Of a DNA stretch of 64,000 bases, positions 30,179-42,241 are shown piece after piece (position 1 is the first letter of the stretch; each line of letters opens with the position of its first letter). A model generated the notes under the pieces. The model was not told the origin of the DNA and made no database searches. It saw only the letters and a list, made by a program, of their open reading frames with translations. Source of the stretch: Ceriagrion tenellum (Eukaryota; Arthropoda; Insecta; Odonata; Coenagrionidae); assembly GCA_963169105.1 (NCBI GenBank), contig OY720643.1, positions 129,756,041 to 129,820,040 on the forward strand, in the 5' to 3' direction. A program made the position numbers and the translations under genes.

Positions 30179-32305
30179 TTTTTATTTATAAAGTGTTATT
30201 TTCTTTTATCTCTACATATTACTAATAAGTACACGTGCAAAGTTTCAAGAATATCTGTCGATAAACAAAAACCGCCCAGAGCACGCTTAAGTCGTGAAAA
30301 AGCCATTTTCGGGATGCCTGCTCATCAGATCAGAATGCCTCATTTTGGGTCGATCCTCGTGGTGTGTAAGGGATGGGATTTCGGACAACTCGGCAGCACT
30401 CCTGTCCCACGTGCTTCCCTCGAACTTTATCCTCCCACCCCACCTCCATCCTACTTCTTCTGCTCCTGTGCACCCCCCGCCTACCCAAGCCCCCTCTCAA
30501 TAGCGCATCGTCTAATTGAATAGCGCGCGCCCTCTTGTACGCTTTTGTCTTCTCTCTCCCTCTCCCCCTCCTTTCTCGCTTACCCACCCCACCCATCGCT
30601 CGCTCTCTCCGCAATGCCTTCCAACTCACTCCCCCTTCCACCCACCCGACCCCCCTTCCACCCACCCCAACCCCCCTTCCACCCACCCCAAACCCCCCTT
30701 CCACCCACCCCAAACCCCCCTTCCACCTACCCCAAACCCCCCTCCCTCCCACCCCTTCCCCTAGAAGTGATGCAGCGTCAAATGCACCCACCAGCGAAAA
30801 GGGTTTGCTCGTTGGAATTGGCGCCCGAGGCACTGCGCTAATTTCTTAGCGCCATCTACTACTCATTCCTTCGTCTCCTTTCCGACAGATACGAGATGAG
30901 CAGCTCTCTCCATTTCTTGGGGAATATGTGCGGAGGAAAAGTGAAAAACGAAAAGGTGAGGTTTTAATTTAGCTTTGGTCGTTAATCGATTGGAACTGAA
31001 TAGGGAAGAATGTACGACTACTGAAAGCTGATCTTTCTGCGCTGCAGTCCTGTAATTTGAAGTGTGGTTTGAGTTTTTCGTTTATTTGAGCCAGATTCAG
31101 TCCATGGAAATGTTTATAAGTGCCACTCTCTTCTCTCGGCTCAGCCTTTAAAGGTAGGATCTTTGGAAGTTACAAGTATTTTTTATTTTCTTTTTTATAC
31201 TTGTAGGATGAGAAACAAAAAGAGATGCTAAGCGTGAAAAATGTCCGAGTGCTAATTACCGTAAACTATACTCCAAGAATATTATCATTTTCGTCACAAA
31301 AATGACGGTTGATTTTGGCATGTTGAGGAAACATGGGTTTCCACTCTGAGTCATCCCTCAAAGAACCCACTTTAGGTTTGTCGACAAGCGGCGCACTAGT
31401 TTTTCTCACTGATTTCAGCGTTTGGACATAAAAAATACTAGTGCTTAGGAACCGTTTGTTTTTCTTGAAAGTGTCTAATGTTCCTGTAATTTCGGATGCA
31501 ATATTATTTTCCAGTTTCTTCTTGTGTTGTGGATTTTAATAACAGACAACAGAGTTATCTGGAAACTCGGAAAAAGAAATTTACGGAAGAATCCGTGCCT
31601 TCATCAGGAATCGTAGCGGTCTGATTTCTGCCTTGTCAGAAAACGTTTCCAACGGTTGTCGTCACTCTTCTTGAGAGAGCCCTTGTCCATTCCCCAGCAC
31701 AGGCAGCGGACGCGGCGGCCACCGTTTTCATCGGCCGCTGACGAACAGAATCAATATCCGTTGTTTGACGCGACGACCTACTTCTGCCGCGGGGATGGAT
31801 CTCTGGTCGATCTTTCAATGCCCTTTCTCCATCCATCTTCCCTTTCCCCAATCACCTACCGCCCTTCACCCCCCTCCCCCAATCACCTACCGTCCTTTTC
31901 CTATCTTGGTCCCTCGGACTGTGCGATCTAATGAGAAGCAACTGTTTAAGCTATGCAATAACGATCGAATTAAATATCGCAGATGCGACCAATTTTCCGA
32001 TTGGCATGGAAGTAATCACATCCGCGTAATACTTTGCCGCTCTCCCTGTGTCCGTCTTGGTTTGTAATTTTTCCTTGGTTTGTGTTTTACTCTTTCCAAA
32101 TTATTTCCTTGATTCTCCCGTCTCAAGGGTTATTTGTTCACAGGGGCCATCTTTTGTAAGTCATGGTTGCAGAACAAGTTGGGAAAGAATAAGTATGAAG
32201 GGAGGCGTAACAGGTGCTATGAAATGTTTTAACACTAGACCGATGGTCCTGGCCATTTTGGCTATTTTTGCAATTCGTTCCTCCGCTGTGACCATAAATT
32301 TCATA
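30179..32305. other. Unassigned; C-rich block and minisatellite
   Basis: 30360-30850 is strongly C-rich on the plus strand, and opens long frames by composition alone (30330-30833 minus and three plus frames over the same DNA). It contains a minisatellite at 30637-30745. No promoter or splice element was convincing. 31640-31900 is also GC-rich. The rest is AT-rich. Confidence 0.4.
30637..30745. repeat. C-rich minisatellite, unit about 20-21 bp
   Basis: Four to five tandem units of the type CCTTCCACCCACCCCAAAC, with small length changes in the C runs. Confidence 0.8.
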
Positions 32306-32397
32306 ATGGTTCAACTGTTGAAGTCTCCACTTTGTGGAGTAACATTCTGGTGGGAGAAAATAAAATACTTTGTAATATTCAACTGCGATTTATTCTT

Positions 32398-32436
32398 CCC
32401 AGACCGGTTTCAACGCTAGTGCGTCATTTTCAAGGG
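32398..32436 (-). ncRNA. Hammerhead-like motif with altered core (TTGAAAA)
   Basis: Minus strand: CCC, TTGAAAA, T, GACGC-ACTA-GCGTT stem II, GAAA, CCGGTC, TGGG. Stem II and GAAA are intact, but C3 is T and G8 is A, the same double change as at 21981-22022. Stem I is weak. Activity is uncertain. Confidence 0.5.
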
Positions 32437-32659
32437 TATATACATTCTCCAAGTTTTTGGGAGTGCGCGCCAAATATATACCAAATTCTCGGGGCGCTGG
32501 GAGGGGTGGGTAGGGGTTAAGTAAAAAAGGGGGGAAATTTGGGGGGGGGAGCAGGGGGGAGGAGAAGTAAGGGTATTTGGAGTAAGCAACGTCAAGGTGA
32601 AGGAAGGGTGTAACACGGAGGTGAACGGAGAACATTTAAAAACAGAAGAATCATTTAAA

Positions 32660-33300
32660 AAGAACACATCAAGGACACCTTGTCTCTTAGCAATTTCAAC
32701 ATTTTCTAAAAAATCTAGTTTAAAATCTTTGTCATTTACATGTAAACCTTTGATAAAAAATTACTACGGTGTGCAGTTCAAATGATGTGTTTAGCAAAGC
32801 CTGATTTTGGGTCATTATTAAATACATAGTTCATATGTTCTCTTGCCCTGGTAATGAATCTGCGACCAGTTTGACCAACAGATACACCTTTACATTCATC
32901 ACACTTAGAGAATACACGCCACATTTGTCCAGAATCTTTATCTTGCCTTTGGAGTTAAAGAGGAGTTTTTCTACCGTCACTGGATTATAGTATCCTATTC
33001 TAAACATGTCTCCCGGGATCTCTCTCCTTATTTTATGGGTGATCGCACATAAAAATGGGAGTTTACACCATTCGTTAGGCTTCTCCAGGGTTATTCTGTT
33101 TAATGTTGACACAAGAGGTATTGTTTTGCGCTTTAATTGCTTGTCCAGAAGTTTTTGTACGATATCACTGTTATAACCGTTCTCTTCGGCGATCGTTGTT
33201 ATTGTTTTGAGTTCCTCTTGATGGGAGACTTCCGCGAGGGGGATGGATATTAGTCCGTTTATCATGGAATATATACCAGAAATTTTGTGGCTGTGGTGGT
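32660..33300 (-). pseudogene. Penelope-like RT end and GIY-YIG, frameshifted
   Basis: HHHSHKISGIYSMINGLISI and EELKTITTIAEENGYNSDIV, then PNEWCKLPFLCAITHKIRRE, GYYNPVTVEKLLFNSKGK and CGVYSLSVMNVK in one frame (33265-32831). A frame change inside the GIY-YIG domain follows, and other frames give further family words (DFKLDFLENVEIAK-like, near 32710). The KLLFNSK linker is shared with PLE 1, so the two families are related. The reverse-transcriptase catalytic motifs are missing. Confidence 0.78.
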
Positions 33301-33510
33301 GAAAAGAAATATTCGGGATGATTACGTCCGAATATGTATCCTTACGATAACATTATGAAATGATAAGGGTTTTACCTAGAACAACGAAGATAGCCATTTT
33401 GGCTAACATATTTTTTACTCTGGACATACTAGTGTTTTAGCAAAATTTTTTATTGTTACAACAAGATCAAAAAAGAAAAAAAAACGAAATTGCTAAGACA
33501 ACGATAAGCA
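33301..33510. other. Short stretch without a gene
   Basis: AT-rich. Lies between PLE 3 and the 3' end of the candidate exon. Confidence 0.4.
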
Positions 33511-33798
33511 TTTATTTTGATGAATGTGAAGTTCTTTATTATGATATTTATCCTCACTTAGTAACTGGGCTGGCCGGCTGGCGATTTTTTTTCTGAGCGA
33601 CGGAAATCATTGAGGTAGAAGCGTGAGATGCGCCCTCGTCTTTGTACGTGATAAATCAAATCAAATGAGTTTAGTACACATTCAGGACTCATAAATATGA
33701 CATCGGCCATGCGGCGCGTGCGTTGTGACGGCCATGCGATGCACGGACTTAGACTGTGAGGATTGCTTATTGGTCAAACGTGACGTCATCCAAGCACA
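33511..33798 (-). promoter_or_regulatory. Candidate 3' UTR with two AATAAA signals
   Basis: On the minus strand, directly after the stop of the candidate terminal exon. AATAAA occurs at 33540-33535 and again at 33516-33511, about 260-285 nt after the stop, a normal distance for an insect mRNA end. Confidence 0.4.
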
Positions 33799-34044
33799 TC
33801 AGCTGAGCAGCGCGTAGGCATTGTACGATAAGGACGTCTTGTTGGCGATGGAGATGCAGATCTTGATGGGAACAGCGGTGAAGTTGAAGAGACGGTAGAT
33901 GAACTTGTTGCTCCTGATGGCACAACGTAGCGTTAAGTCTATGTTGTGGGACGTGGTTAAGAAAGTATCCGGCGAGTAATTATTGAACTCACGCCTAATG
34001 CTGAGCAAAATGTCGGTGAAGATAGCGTTGTTAGCGCTTGGATC
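33799..34044 (-). CDS. Candidate terminal coding exon, unknown protein, weak odorant-receptor resemblance
   Basis: Starts right after an acceptor (AAAATAG, minus strand) with GAT CCA AGC and runs 81 codons to TGA. Third codon positions are strongly biased to C/G (ATC AGG AGC AAC AAG TTC), unlike the surrounding AT-rich DNA and unlike chance frames. The protein holds ILLSIRREFNNYSPDTFL, LRCAIRSNKFIYRLFNFTA, VPIKICISIANKTSLSYN, and ends AYALLS. The end (K-T-S-x-S-Y-x-x-x-x-L-L, preceded by R-S-x-K and F-T-A) has the spacing seen at the C-terminus of insect odorant receptors (7tm_6). That is only a resemblance. I found no upstream exons before 36000. Other options are an unrelated membrane protein or a well-preserved transposon remnant. 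Two polyadenylation signals follow. Confidence 0.45.
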   Translation of the reverse strand, partial: DPSANNAIFTDILLSIRREFNNYSPDTFLTTSHNIDLTLRCAIRSNKFIYRLFNFTAVPIKICISIANKTSLSYNAYALLS

Positions 34045-34237
34045 CTATTTTCTGATAAGGGGATCTCAGATCATCTAAAAATTGCACAAAGCTAGAGGCA
34101 TGTCGGCAGCACTGCAATAATAATAAATCTACGGAAATATGTGAATTTGCGGCCTAAATGACATTCAGAGTACGCTCGTGGTGTCCTTAGATTGCGAAAT
34201 GCCACGGTTTACGATTTATAGTCTGTCTTGGATTTCC

Positions 34238-34414
34238 CATAATAAACAAGATAAGTATTTGTGACTTCCACAATTTATTTACAACAACCGACCGATTTTG
34301 GCTATCATGCTATCTTCAGGTGTAGTTTATCATTGAAGATGGCGTGACAGCTGAAACCGGTCGTTAGGTGTAAATAAATTGTGGAAGTCACAAATTGTTA
34401 TCTTGTTTATTATG
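34238..34414. mobile_element. PLE-derived hairpin element, 177 bp
   Basis: Arms of about 82 bp (34238-34319 and 34333-34414) are inverted copies beginning CATAATAAACAAGATAA. Each arm carries a decayed hammerhead: TTGAAGA...GAAACCGGTC on the plus strand of the right arm, and CTGAAGA...CAAAATCGGTC on the minus strand of the left arm. No coding interior. Same size and plan as 21921-22098, but a different sequence family. Confidence 0.7.
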
Positions 34415-36925
34415 ACGTCCTTCAACCATGCAAAAGCTTCTAGTTTCCATATTATTGGATTTACCAATTTGCTATACTGCTTTGCCAAGGAACAGATTCA
34501 AAGAAATTCCTCGACGCGAAGTCATCAAGATCTTAACGCATGCATGAAGGTTTTGCATTTTTCCTTCCGAGAGGAATAGATTTATTGAACATTGCATATC
34601 TGTGTGTAAAGCTGGAACTTGCACTAATGTAGGCAATCAGTTTTTTTCATCTTATGAGCAAAAATATTAGCTTGCTTTTGATGTTTACAAAAAAATGTTG
34701 TAAATGCTTTCAGCATCACGGGAAATGTGGCTCCTGGGAAAGGCTGTCTGGTACCTATTGCTGTGATGAAGGTCGTTTAAACGTTTTGAGGAAAGACCAG
34801 CAACTTTACTGTCGGTAGTTATTTTACATTGTTCCATGCGGCAAAGAAGCTGAAAAGAGGAACATGCAACTACTTGTTTTGGCCTCGGTAATAAAAGCAA
34901 GAAGGGAGATTCTATAAGCAATCAAGACTTCTTAATACGAACAGTATAATTGAAGTTTCACAGGAATAACTACATTTTACTGTTAACTAGGCGATAAGAA
35001 GAGGCATGTAATCATCATGGGTACCATTCCTCTTTCGTATGATGTGGACCAAAATCTTGAGAAAAGACTCCAGAGGCAATACAAATGTACAACCAAATGA
35101 AGTGCGGATTAGAATGCCGTTGAGCTTTGGTAATACTGTGCTCCGTGAACGCGACATCCAGACGGTGACCTTTTCATAGTTTCTACATTACTATTGATTT
35201 GTGGGCAATAATTGCTTATGCTATTCACAAAAAAGTTACTTGTAGCTGTATCACGTGAAGGGAATTTCTGCGCGTATTATTACTGGAGTTTACAGCCAAA
35301 ACAACAAGCTCTAAGTCGCACGCACCGGGAAGCGACAATTCTTGTTCAGATGCTGTTGATGAGAGTGCGGGGAAACGACGATTTTGCCAATTAAGTCAAA
35401 ACGGTAGAGATAATTAATATGGATGAAAGTGCAAAAAATGCAAGAAAAAACTGTGCAGTAAATGCAGTGCCGAAACCAATTTTGTTTGCTTGAAATGCCC
35501 TAATTTGTACCAATGAGAACTTTTGCAGCTGCAATCCGCGATCTATGTTGGGCGCTGGTAATTACATCGTGGTACCCAAAATGTAATATCTACCTTACCG
35601 TTACCTTGTTGCAAATTAATAGAATTGACTCCTTTATGGCGACATATTACGTGCAAGAGACTTTCCGCTGTCCGCTTTTTCCGGCAGTTAATAAATAATG
35701 CTCATAAATTGTGAATAAAATACTTTTTAAATATTAGTGACTAAAATAAATGGAAATTCATTGGTCGTAAAAAATCATAAATGGTCGAGAAAAACGTAAA
35801 CCATCTTGTGATTGATTGTGTTTCGTAAACTTTAATACCTAGCGAGATTCGAAAATCTCGAAATTGCCAAAATGTCCGTCGCTCTCGTTAGTACCAAAGT
35901 CCCGTCGTTCTAGTAAAGCATTCTGTAGCTTAGGGTAGATGTTGACGATTGCACCTCACAGTTCTGCTAACTTTAAAAAAATGAAAACGCGGAAGCCTTG
36001 TATTATGTCTAACGAACTTGAACACCCAACTCTTCGGATCAGACCTCTTGTGATTTTCTTTTACATCCAAATCTCAAAAAAAATTGAAAGGCCGGCATTT
36101 ATAGATTCTGGAAGCCATTAAATGATGATTCAATGTAGAGGACATTGCCAGTGCCTTTTGAGTTACAGATAAAACCATTTCGCTGGTGCTTTCGCTGGGC
36201 AAGGTTGGAAAAGGCTACTGGAAAAGTGCATTACAGCTCTGGGGAGCACTTTGAGGATTGCGAAGTGTGATTATTATACGTTTTTCAATACATGATAGTT
36301 GCAGTATTAGTCCGCGAAAACAATTTTCATATTTCATGGATCGATTTCTTTGAGAGAAATATCCCAGGGAGCAGGAGGGCGCTGTATTAGACTATTGAAT
36401 TGGGCAACTCATGCCGAAGGTGCAAAGCCTCCTCCATTAAGATCGCAACCCTTCGGCAGTCGCCCTTGAGTGGCATAGGGCAACGCACACGCAAAGCATT
36501 TCGGGGGATTATTTTGTAATTCCACCAAAGTGAGAATCAAACTTTAAAAGTCGAAAAAGACGTAGTTTTCGTAGTCACGTTCCACGCGGCTCGCCGCGGG
36601 GTGACTATCTTCGGATCTTCTACGATTATTCGTATTTCATATATGCCTAATTTATGGAAGAACATCAGGAAGAACGGAGATTTATAATTCATTAATAGTT
36701 TTTCTTCAAATGTGTGTGATGCACTTTTTAACTTTACTGTAATCAACTCTTTTTTTTAATATGCGGTCTTTCCGGTTAACTTTGCAAATTGCACGTCTAC
36801 AAAATATATCTGCATTCAAGATTGCCGGTAATTATTTTTTAAGACTTTTTCGGGGGAATAAGGAGCAGCTTTAAATTTTTCCAGCGTTATAATACGGATA
36901 ACCATATTAACTCGTGGCGTCTCGA
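34415..36925. other. No gene seen
   Basis: About 2.5 kb, AT-rich. Frames 34379-34579, 35212-35394, 35513-35698 and 35939-36121 are short and lack family patterns. I looked on the minus strand for exons upstream of 34044 and found none I could support. Confidence 0.4.
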
Positions 36926-37375
36926 GTAGGGGCTCAAACTGAACGGTGCTAAGTTTACTGCAGTACACTTCTCACGAAAGAAATTAAACCAATGCTAGAT
37001 CCATCGAGTCGAAGGGGTAGATGTAAAGGAGTCAGCCGAACTCTAATACCTGGGAATCTCCTTGAATTAGGCCGAACCGTGGGGAAACGCATATGGAACA
37101 TATGCGGCGCTGCATTAAAATTATAGAGATGCTACTTTGCTCTGGTTAGGCCACATCTCGTATACGCCTCGAGCATTTGGGACTCTGAAATGAAAGATTA
37201 AGCTCGCGAACAAAATTAAATATATTGCCGCAGGATTCTTTAAAAACTGCGACGAGCAGTGTCACGCAGGTGATGGGAGGATTGTGTTGGGGGGCCGATA
37301 GAACTCGGAGGTTTCTCGGTAGGTTCTAAGTATTTGAAAATTTGGATCAGGCGAGTTGAGGTACGACGCGAATGA
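36926..37375 (+). mobile_element. CR1/L2-like LINE fragment
   Basis: Broken frames give LNGAKFTAVHFSRK, ESAELYLGISLN, RCYFALVRPHLVYASSIWDS and FFKNCDEQCHAG, matching the segment from after the FADD motif to the LVRPHLEYAASIWDP region of the LINE at 26181. The word FALVRPHLEYSASI also occurs in the LINE at 46780. Only this middle part survives. Confidence 0.7.
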
Positions 37376-37520
37376 TATTGTTTTCATCCTGCCACTTATA
37401 TTTAGAACTTTCTGGTGGTCCCGCGCAATATTTGCGTGTATATACTTTAAGAAACGCTATCAGTATTTAGAATTCCTTAATTAAATGCTCAGGTGTGGAG
37501 TGCTAAGTTTTATTTCGCCC

Positions 37521-37885
37521 CTGGCCGTTCCAGGGCACTGAAATACCCGAGTAAGAAGTTTCAAATTAATGCCTCAACGGAGGTCTAAAAGGGATATAAT
37601 TTTTCTCGTTGTGCCCTCATTTTCCTGAATTATACCACTGCAAATACAAATGCGATTGTCATCACATCGATATTCAAAAGGCATGCTGAAGTGAAAGGGG
37701 TTTTCTGTAACTGCATCCTACGGATTTGGCTGCGGTCATTACGTACCTTAACGTATGAGTTGCCTGCATACAAGGGATGGATTACCCAACAAAGTGCCCT
37801 CTAGGGGATCTTAGGTCTTCTTAACACAGCCAATGGCCGTCCCAGTGCACTCATTTGCCCGAGTGAAAAATTCCAAAATGATCCG
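37521..37885 (+). repeat. Pair of related 55-bp segments
   Basis: GGCCGTTCCAGGGCACTGAA at about 37532 and GGCCGTCCCAGTGCACTCAT at about 37830 begin two matching stretches (about 75 percent alike by eye), 306 bp apart in the same orientation. Possibly two old copies of one short repeat. Confidence 0.5.
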
Positions 37886-37951
37886 TCTGCCGGTTTTTTC
37901 GTAAAAATCGGATAAATGGCGTAACAGACCGAAAAAGTGCTGTTATTTGTC

Positions 37952-38135
37952 GGCCCCGGTGGCGGCGGTGTAAAGTCCTCGCTTGCTTACCCGAGGGTCG
38001 AGGGTTCGAGTCCCGCCTGGGTAGAATATTATCTGCCCACGACATGGGTGTTTGTGTTCGTCTGATGTTACAGTTATTCCCCTGATATAAAGTGGTCGTA
38101 GGTGCTGTATTCGGGGTAGTTAAGATAAATAAATA
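37952..38135 (+). mobile_element. tRNA-derived SINE, copy 2
   Basis: Same family as 707-903: GGCCCCGGTGGCGGCGGTGT, B box GGTTCGAGTCC at about 38002, GAATATTATCTGCCC, and a short AAAT-type tail. A few substitutions separate the copies. Confidence 0.86.
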
Positions 38136-41100
38136 TTACTGTAGATTGTCTAATAGAAACGATGAAATAAGAAAAATACACTGCCGAAATGACAGTTACA
38201 AGAATTCCCCCTTTCCACGCATCACTACTGACTGTAACGCAAACAGCGTGAGACTAATTTAAGACACTCTTAATAAGTACACATCTGTCCTCTCTCCCCT
38301 CCTTTTCCACATTTCCTCTACCCATCATGGCATGTGTCCTAACTGGAAGAGGCGTCGCGAAGTCAGATCCACTCCCGCACGACCCGCGTTGCGAAGGAGA
38401 TCCCGCTCATGCCAGCCAGTCATTCGACTCCCATACGAATGGCGCATAGGCGAGAGGCTCGCTGAGCTGTACGGGAGCGTCGGGAGTGCGTTAGTCTCGT
38501 CACTCCCGACCCCACTCAGAAGGACTTTAAGCGTTAACTGCTCTTGTAAAGTACTGTTTTCTTAAGATACATGAAATCTGAAGTGCTGCCTTGTGTATTT
38601 TTTAAAATTTCATGTTCATTGTCCTTTGGGTAAAATCTTATGGGACAAAGCGTTAAACCGTTGCTCTTTTACCTTGTAACGAAAGCCAGTAATAATACTG
38701 ACTCCAGCCTCCATTGCAATATCGGCCGGATTTGCTATCATGTCTTTCTAACGAACGGAAGGGCGTAGTTATCCCTAGGCTAAAAACATATAACAGTGCC
38801 TGAAATGAAATACCTATTTTTGAAGTCATTTATTAAGTAATTCAGCAAACGAGGTAAGCAGCGGAAGTTTCCTTGGTAACGATGCAACATTATATGCTCC
38901 GAAGAGAATCGGCAGTCTGGTATATAAATCTAAATACTCGTGTTTTATTATCGATGACCCAAGGTGAAAAAAATTAATTAGATACTTCAATATCTAGTGT
39001 ATGTTTTTACAAGTTTTCCGATAATATTCGTTGGGCGGAAAATGAGATAAAAAAGTTATGTGGAGAGATGCCCTCGCATTGCCATCAAGACAGTGGGTTT
39101 CAGCGTAAAAAAAATAATAATTTTGAAGCCAGTATCTCTTCGTTAAATGACGAATGGCATAGTAATATTTTACACCGTACGACTGTGGGAAACTTACTTC
39201 ATAATATATGTTAAAAATCATCAAGGTAGGTTATCGGGCGTAAAACGAAGGAATGTTATTGAAGAAGGCGAAGGTACAGAAAAATGAGAAAGGGGATGAA
39301 GATAAAGAAGAGGTAATGTTGGACATGAGATTTGTGGCTAAAATTAGTAAAGCTGCATACAGCCGGAGCATGGGTAAGAAGTTAAGGTATCAAATGACGA
39401 AATAGCTGTGCGAACTGCCTAAGTACAAAATACTACAAAGTACTACCATTAATGGAGAAAAGCTAAGGGTATGGTGTGACAGGGAAAGGCATATTCCGGT
39501 TATTTATACTTTTGAAAGTTCTTATCCTCTGACCAAGGCAGATTTAAATTGATATAATATTACCAATAGGTACGTACATATTTACAGACATATCCACCTT
39601 CTCCTATACCCACACAATTTCTTTCTTCATTGCGCATATGGGTAACCTGTCGTCACCCTACCAGTCTCTTTTCGTGCATATTAGGTACCTTTCTAGTATT
39701 CTCCCTACTAGGCCCTAGTATTCTCATATTTATCATAACATTCTGTATCCCATCACCCCTTTCCTTCTCTAACAAGTTTTACTGCGCATGAATATTGCCC
39801 TTCAGCAAATCATCTCGTTGAACACCGTGCCCTTTGCCATACAGTATCTTCTCCCTTATGGAGCTCTCTCAAGTTTTCTGCTTATCCATATCTAACAGGT
39901 CTCTTATCTAACCCTATCCCCAGGGAAGAGATTCTCGTAGCGGTAGCTTGCACAAATTTACCCTCCATTTCAGACTTCCCCTAATTTATCCACCATTACA
40001 CCCCTTTTCCTTCATGGAACATATCTTAACTATAACTCCATCTTTTACACAAGTTGTCACAACATTCTTAACTCCCAATATATTGTACAAGAAGTACAAA
40101 GATTTGGCCAAAATGAAATCAGGTGTGATGACATAAATGTATATGCATAAAGAAAATCCATTATATTTCAATGGATTTATTAAATGCCCTTGAAGTAGAC
40201 ATCAAAAGTAATAATCACTCCAATGAATCGTACCAAAATATGCTTTTGCTCATGATATAATGCGGTATTTCAGTGATGAATGAGACTTTAGGATATATAA
40301 AATCCTATTTTGTACGTACAACTTGAGGGTGATCAGTTTAGGGATGGTTTCGGTTCTCTACATTTTTAGTCACCTGTTGCCGGGAGCATTATTGTTAAGC
40401 CAGAGAGTTTCTGCCAAATCCTATTTCACGTCTGTGTTAACCTGGTCGCCTCTGGGAACTTACAGTAACATGAGATTGACATTATTCTTGGACCTGTGAA
40501 GAGTGAAAGAAAGCATAAGGCTTCCAACATGGGATGAAGTGCCTTCTTGAAAAGAACTTAATGTTTTTCCATTGTGTACTTTGGCTTTAGACTTTGGCTC
40601 TAACTAACGAAAAGAAAGTCCCACGACCGATCGGAGATATGCCATCCACAAAAAGTATCCTCAGATTACAAAATCAGCAAATACTCGGCCCATGACACTC
40701 CTTCCGCCTGTGAGTCTCTTTCCGGGGAAGGCATAGGATTCCAAAATTGTCTACAACACTTGTCCCAAAGGTTCAGTTGAAAATCCAGGAAATGGGTTAA
40801 AAAGCAAAAAATAAGGTGTAATTACTATTTTACACGTGCGGGGTAAGGCATCTTTCCTCGTTTCTTAATCATGTTCGATCGAAAAATAATAATCACTGCT
40901 GAGTCTCGAACACGCATCATTGGATCCACATTCGATAGCCGCGAGCGCCTTTACGCCCGCGTCCACGACGCACTAAAAAAACATTTTATAAGGTTGTAAC
41001 GTAAAGTATGAGATCGTGTAAGTAAGTAAGAAATAGTGTAATGGAAATTTTCTCACGAACTCGGGACAAAGGGGCAGAATTATAAGGAAAATGGAAGTGT

Positions 41101-41385
41101 AACGTAAAATGTAAAGAAAAATCGAGTGCAACAATTAAATACTTCATTCTTTCTACCATCCGATTGACAGTAAAAGTACCCTATGGAATTAAGACTGTGC
41201 CTAGCAGGTTTTGAAGGATATCGCTATTCCTTTTTACCTTGCAGTCTAAGGTACTGGTGTTGGTATTTGATTTGGCCTCCATGCATACCTAGTTGCCACA
41301 TATTGAGTTTTAATTGTCTTCTTTCGAATATATTTCTCATCTTGGAACTCGTTATAAGTTAAAGTGACTCATGGCATCTCAATTT
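38136..41385. other. Unassigned; one SINE-like piece
   Basis: 3.2 kb without recognisable coding. 38310-38540 is GC-richer, with one open frame (38332-38565) lacking any domain. Apart from the tRNA-like piece at 40898-40974 I see nothing. Confidence 0.4.
40898..40974 (-). mobile_element. Possible tRNA-derived SINE head
   Basis: On the minus strand, TGGACGCGGGCGTAAAGGCG resembles an A box region and GTGTTCGAGACTC a B box, about 40 nt apart. This is a common start for arthropod SINEs. No tail defined. Confidence 0.45.
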
Positions 41386-42241
41386 TATCAGCAAATCTTA
41401 GTTAATGAATGCAACCCTCGCGCCATCTGACTCTGTGGGGAGCTATGTGTAAACGGGCGTCAGATAACTTAATAAACTTTAATTCGCAGAAAACAAGGAG
41501 CATTATATTAGGTAGTTCTAAGGTCCTAAAGTCTGTAAACGTGGAATTACTGCCTAAGGTTCATGTTCACAATACAGAAATAGAATACATTGATAAAATT
41601 AATGATTTAGTTATAATTGCAAACAATACGTTACACTGGGATGTTCACATATTTCTAATAAAGTAGTTAAAACCTTGCACCAGCTGAACAGTTTTCGTAA
41701 CTTGATGTCCTTACCAATGAGACTTAAACTATCCAATACTCATATACTCCCTCATATTGATTAATGTTCTTTGGTGATGTCACATATTTCAAAATCTCTG
41801 TTATCAAAATTCCAGAAAATTCAAAACTGTGCTTTACGTTATGTCTGCAATGTAGCATATAATGAGCATATTACTCCATACTACCATGAATTAAAAATCC
41901 TAAAAATCGAACAATCAAGAAATTAACGAATATTTATGTATAAACTTTTATAAACTGGAACTCCCTCCTACATTCTCCAGCCCTATTTTAACAACTAAAC
42001 AATTAATTGAAAAATCAAGGATCACCAGAAATTAAAATAAATTAAATATATCCTGTCACAAGACCACCATGTATATACCATCACTCCTTTTATGTAAACT
42101 CTTGTCATATATGGAAGTCGAATCCTCAAGATTTGAAGAACATCAAGACGGTAGAAAGGTTTTTCAAAAATGTTAGTTTTGTTTTAACCTGTATGAAATT
42201 TGACATTTATGTGAACATTCAGAATGAAACGAATGAATGAA
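41386..42241 (+). mobile_element. LINE 3' fragment (CR1/L2/Jockey group) with (GAAT)n tail
   Basis: The open part 41409-41666 reads NLINFNSQKTRSIILGSSKV and LLPKVHVHNTEIEYIDKIND, then HWDVHI. Frame changes follow, with KFQKIQNCALRYVCNVAYN, and NEYLCINFYKLELPPTFSSP near 41920-41980. The layout (KTKSIIxG, then IxYVDKVKDLGI, then QKIQNCALRYV) is that of the region after RT motif C. The element ends in GAATGAAACGAATGAATGAA at 42222. This is a different family from the LINE at 26181. Confidence 0.75.

Larger units (their letters stand above)
32306..33300 (-). mobile_element. Penelope-like element 3, 5'-truncated
   Basis: Minus strand. The coding end of an RT, the GIY-YIG domain, then a terminal repeat with a hammerhead-like motif (32398-32436) and an extension with GTTACTCCACAA, comparable to GTTCCACAA in the extension of PLE 2. 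No second terminal repeat was found at the right end, so the copy appears truncated there. No target duplication was identified. Confidence 0.78.

Noticed and set aside
30330..30833. 167-codon minus-strand frame, glycine-rich
   Set aside because: It is the translation of the C-rich minisatellite, and several plus frames are open there too.
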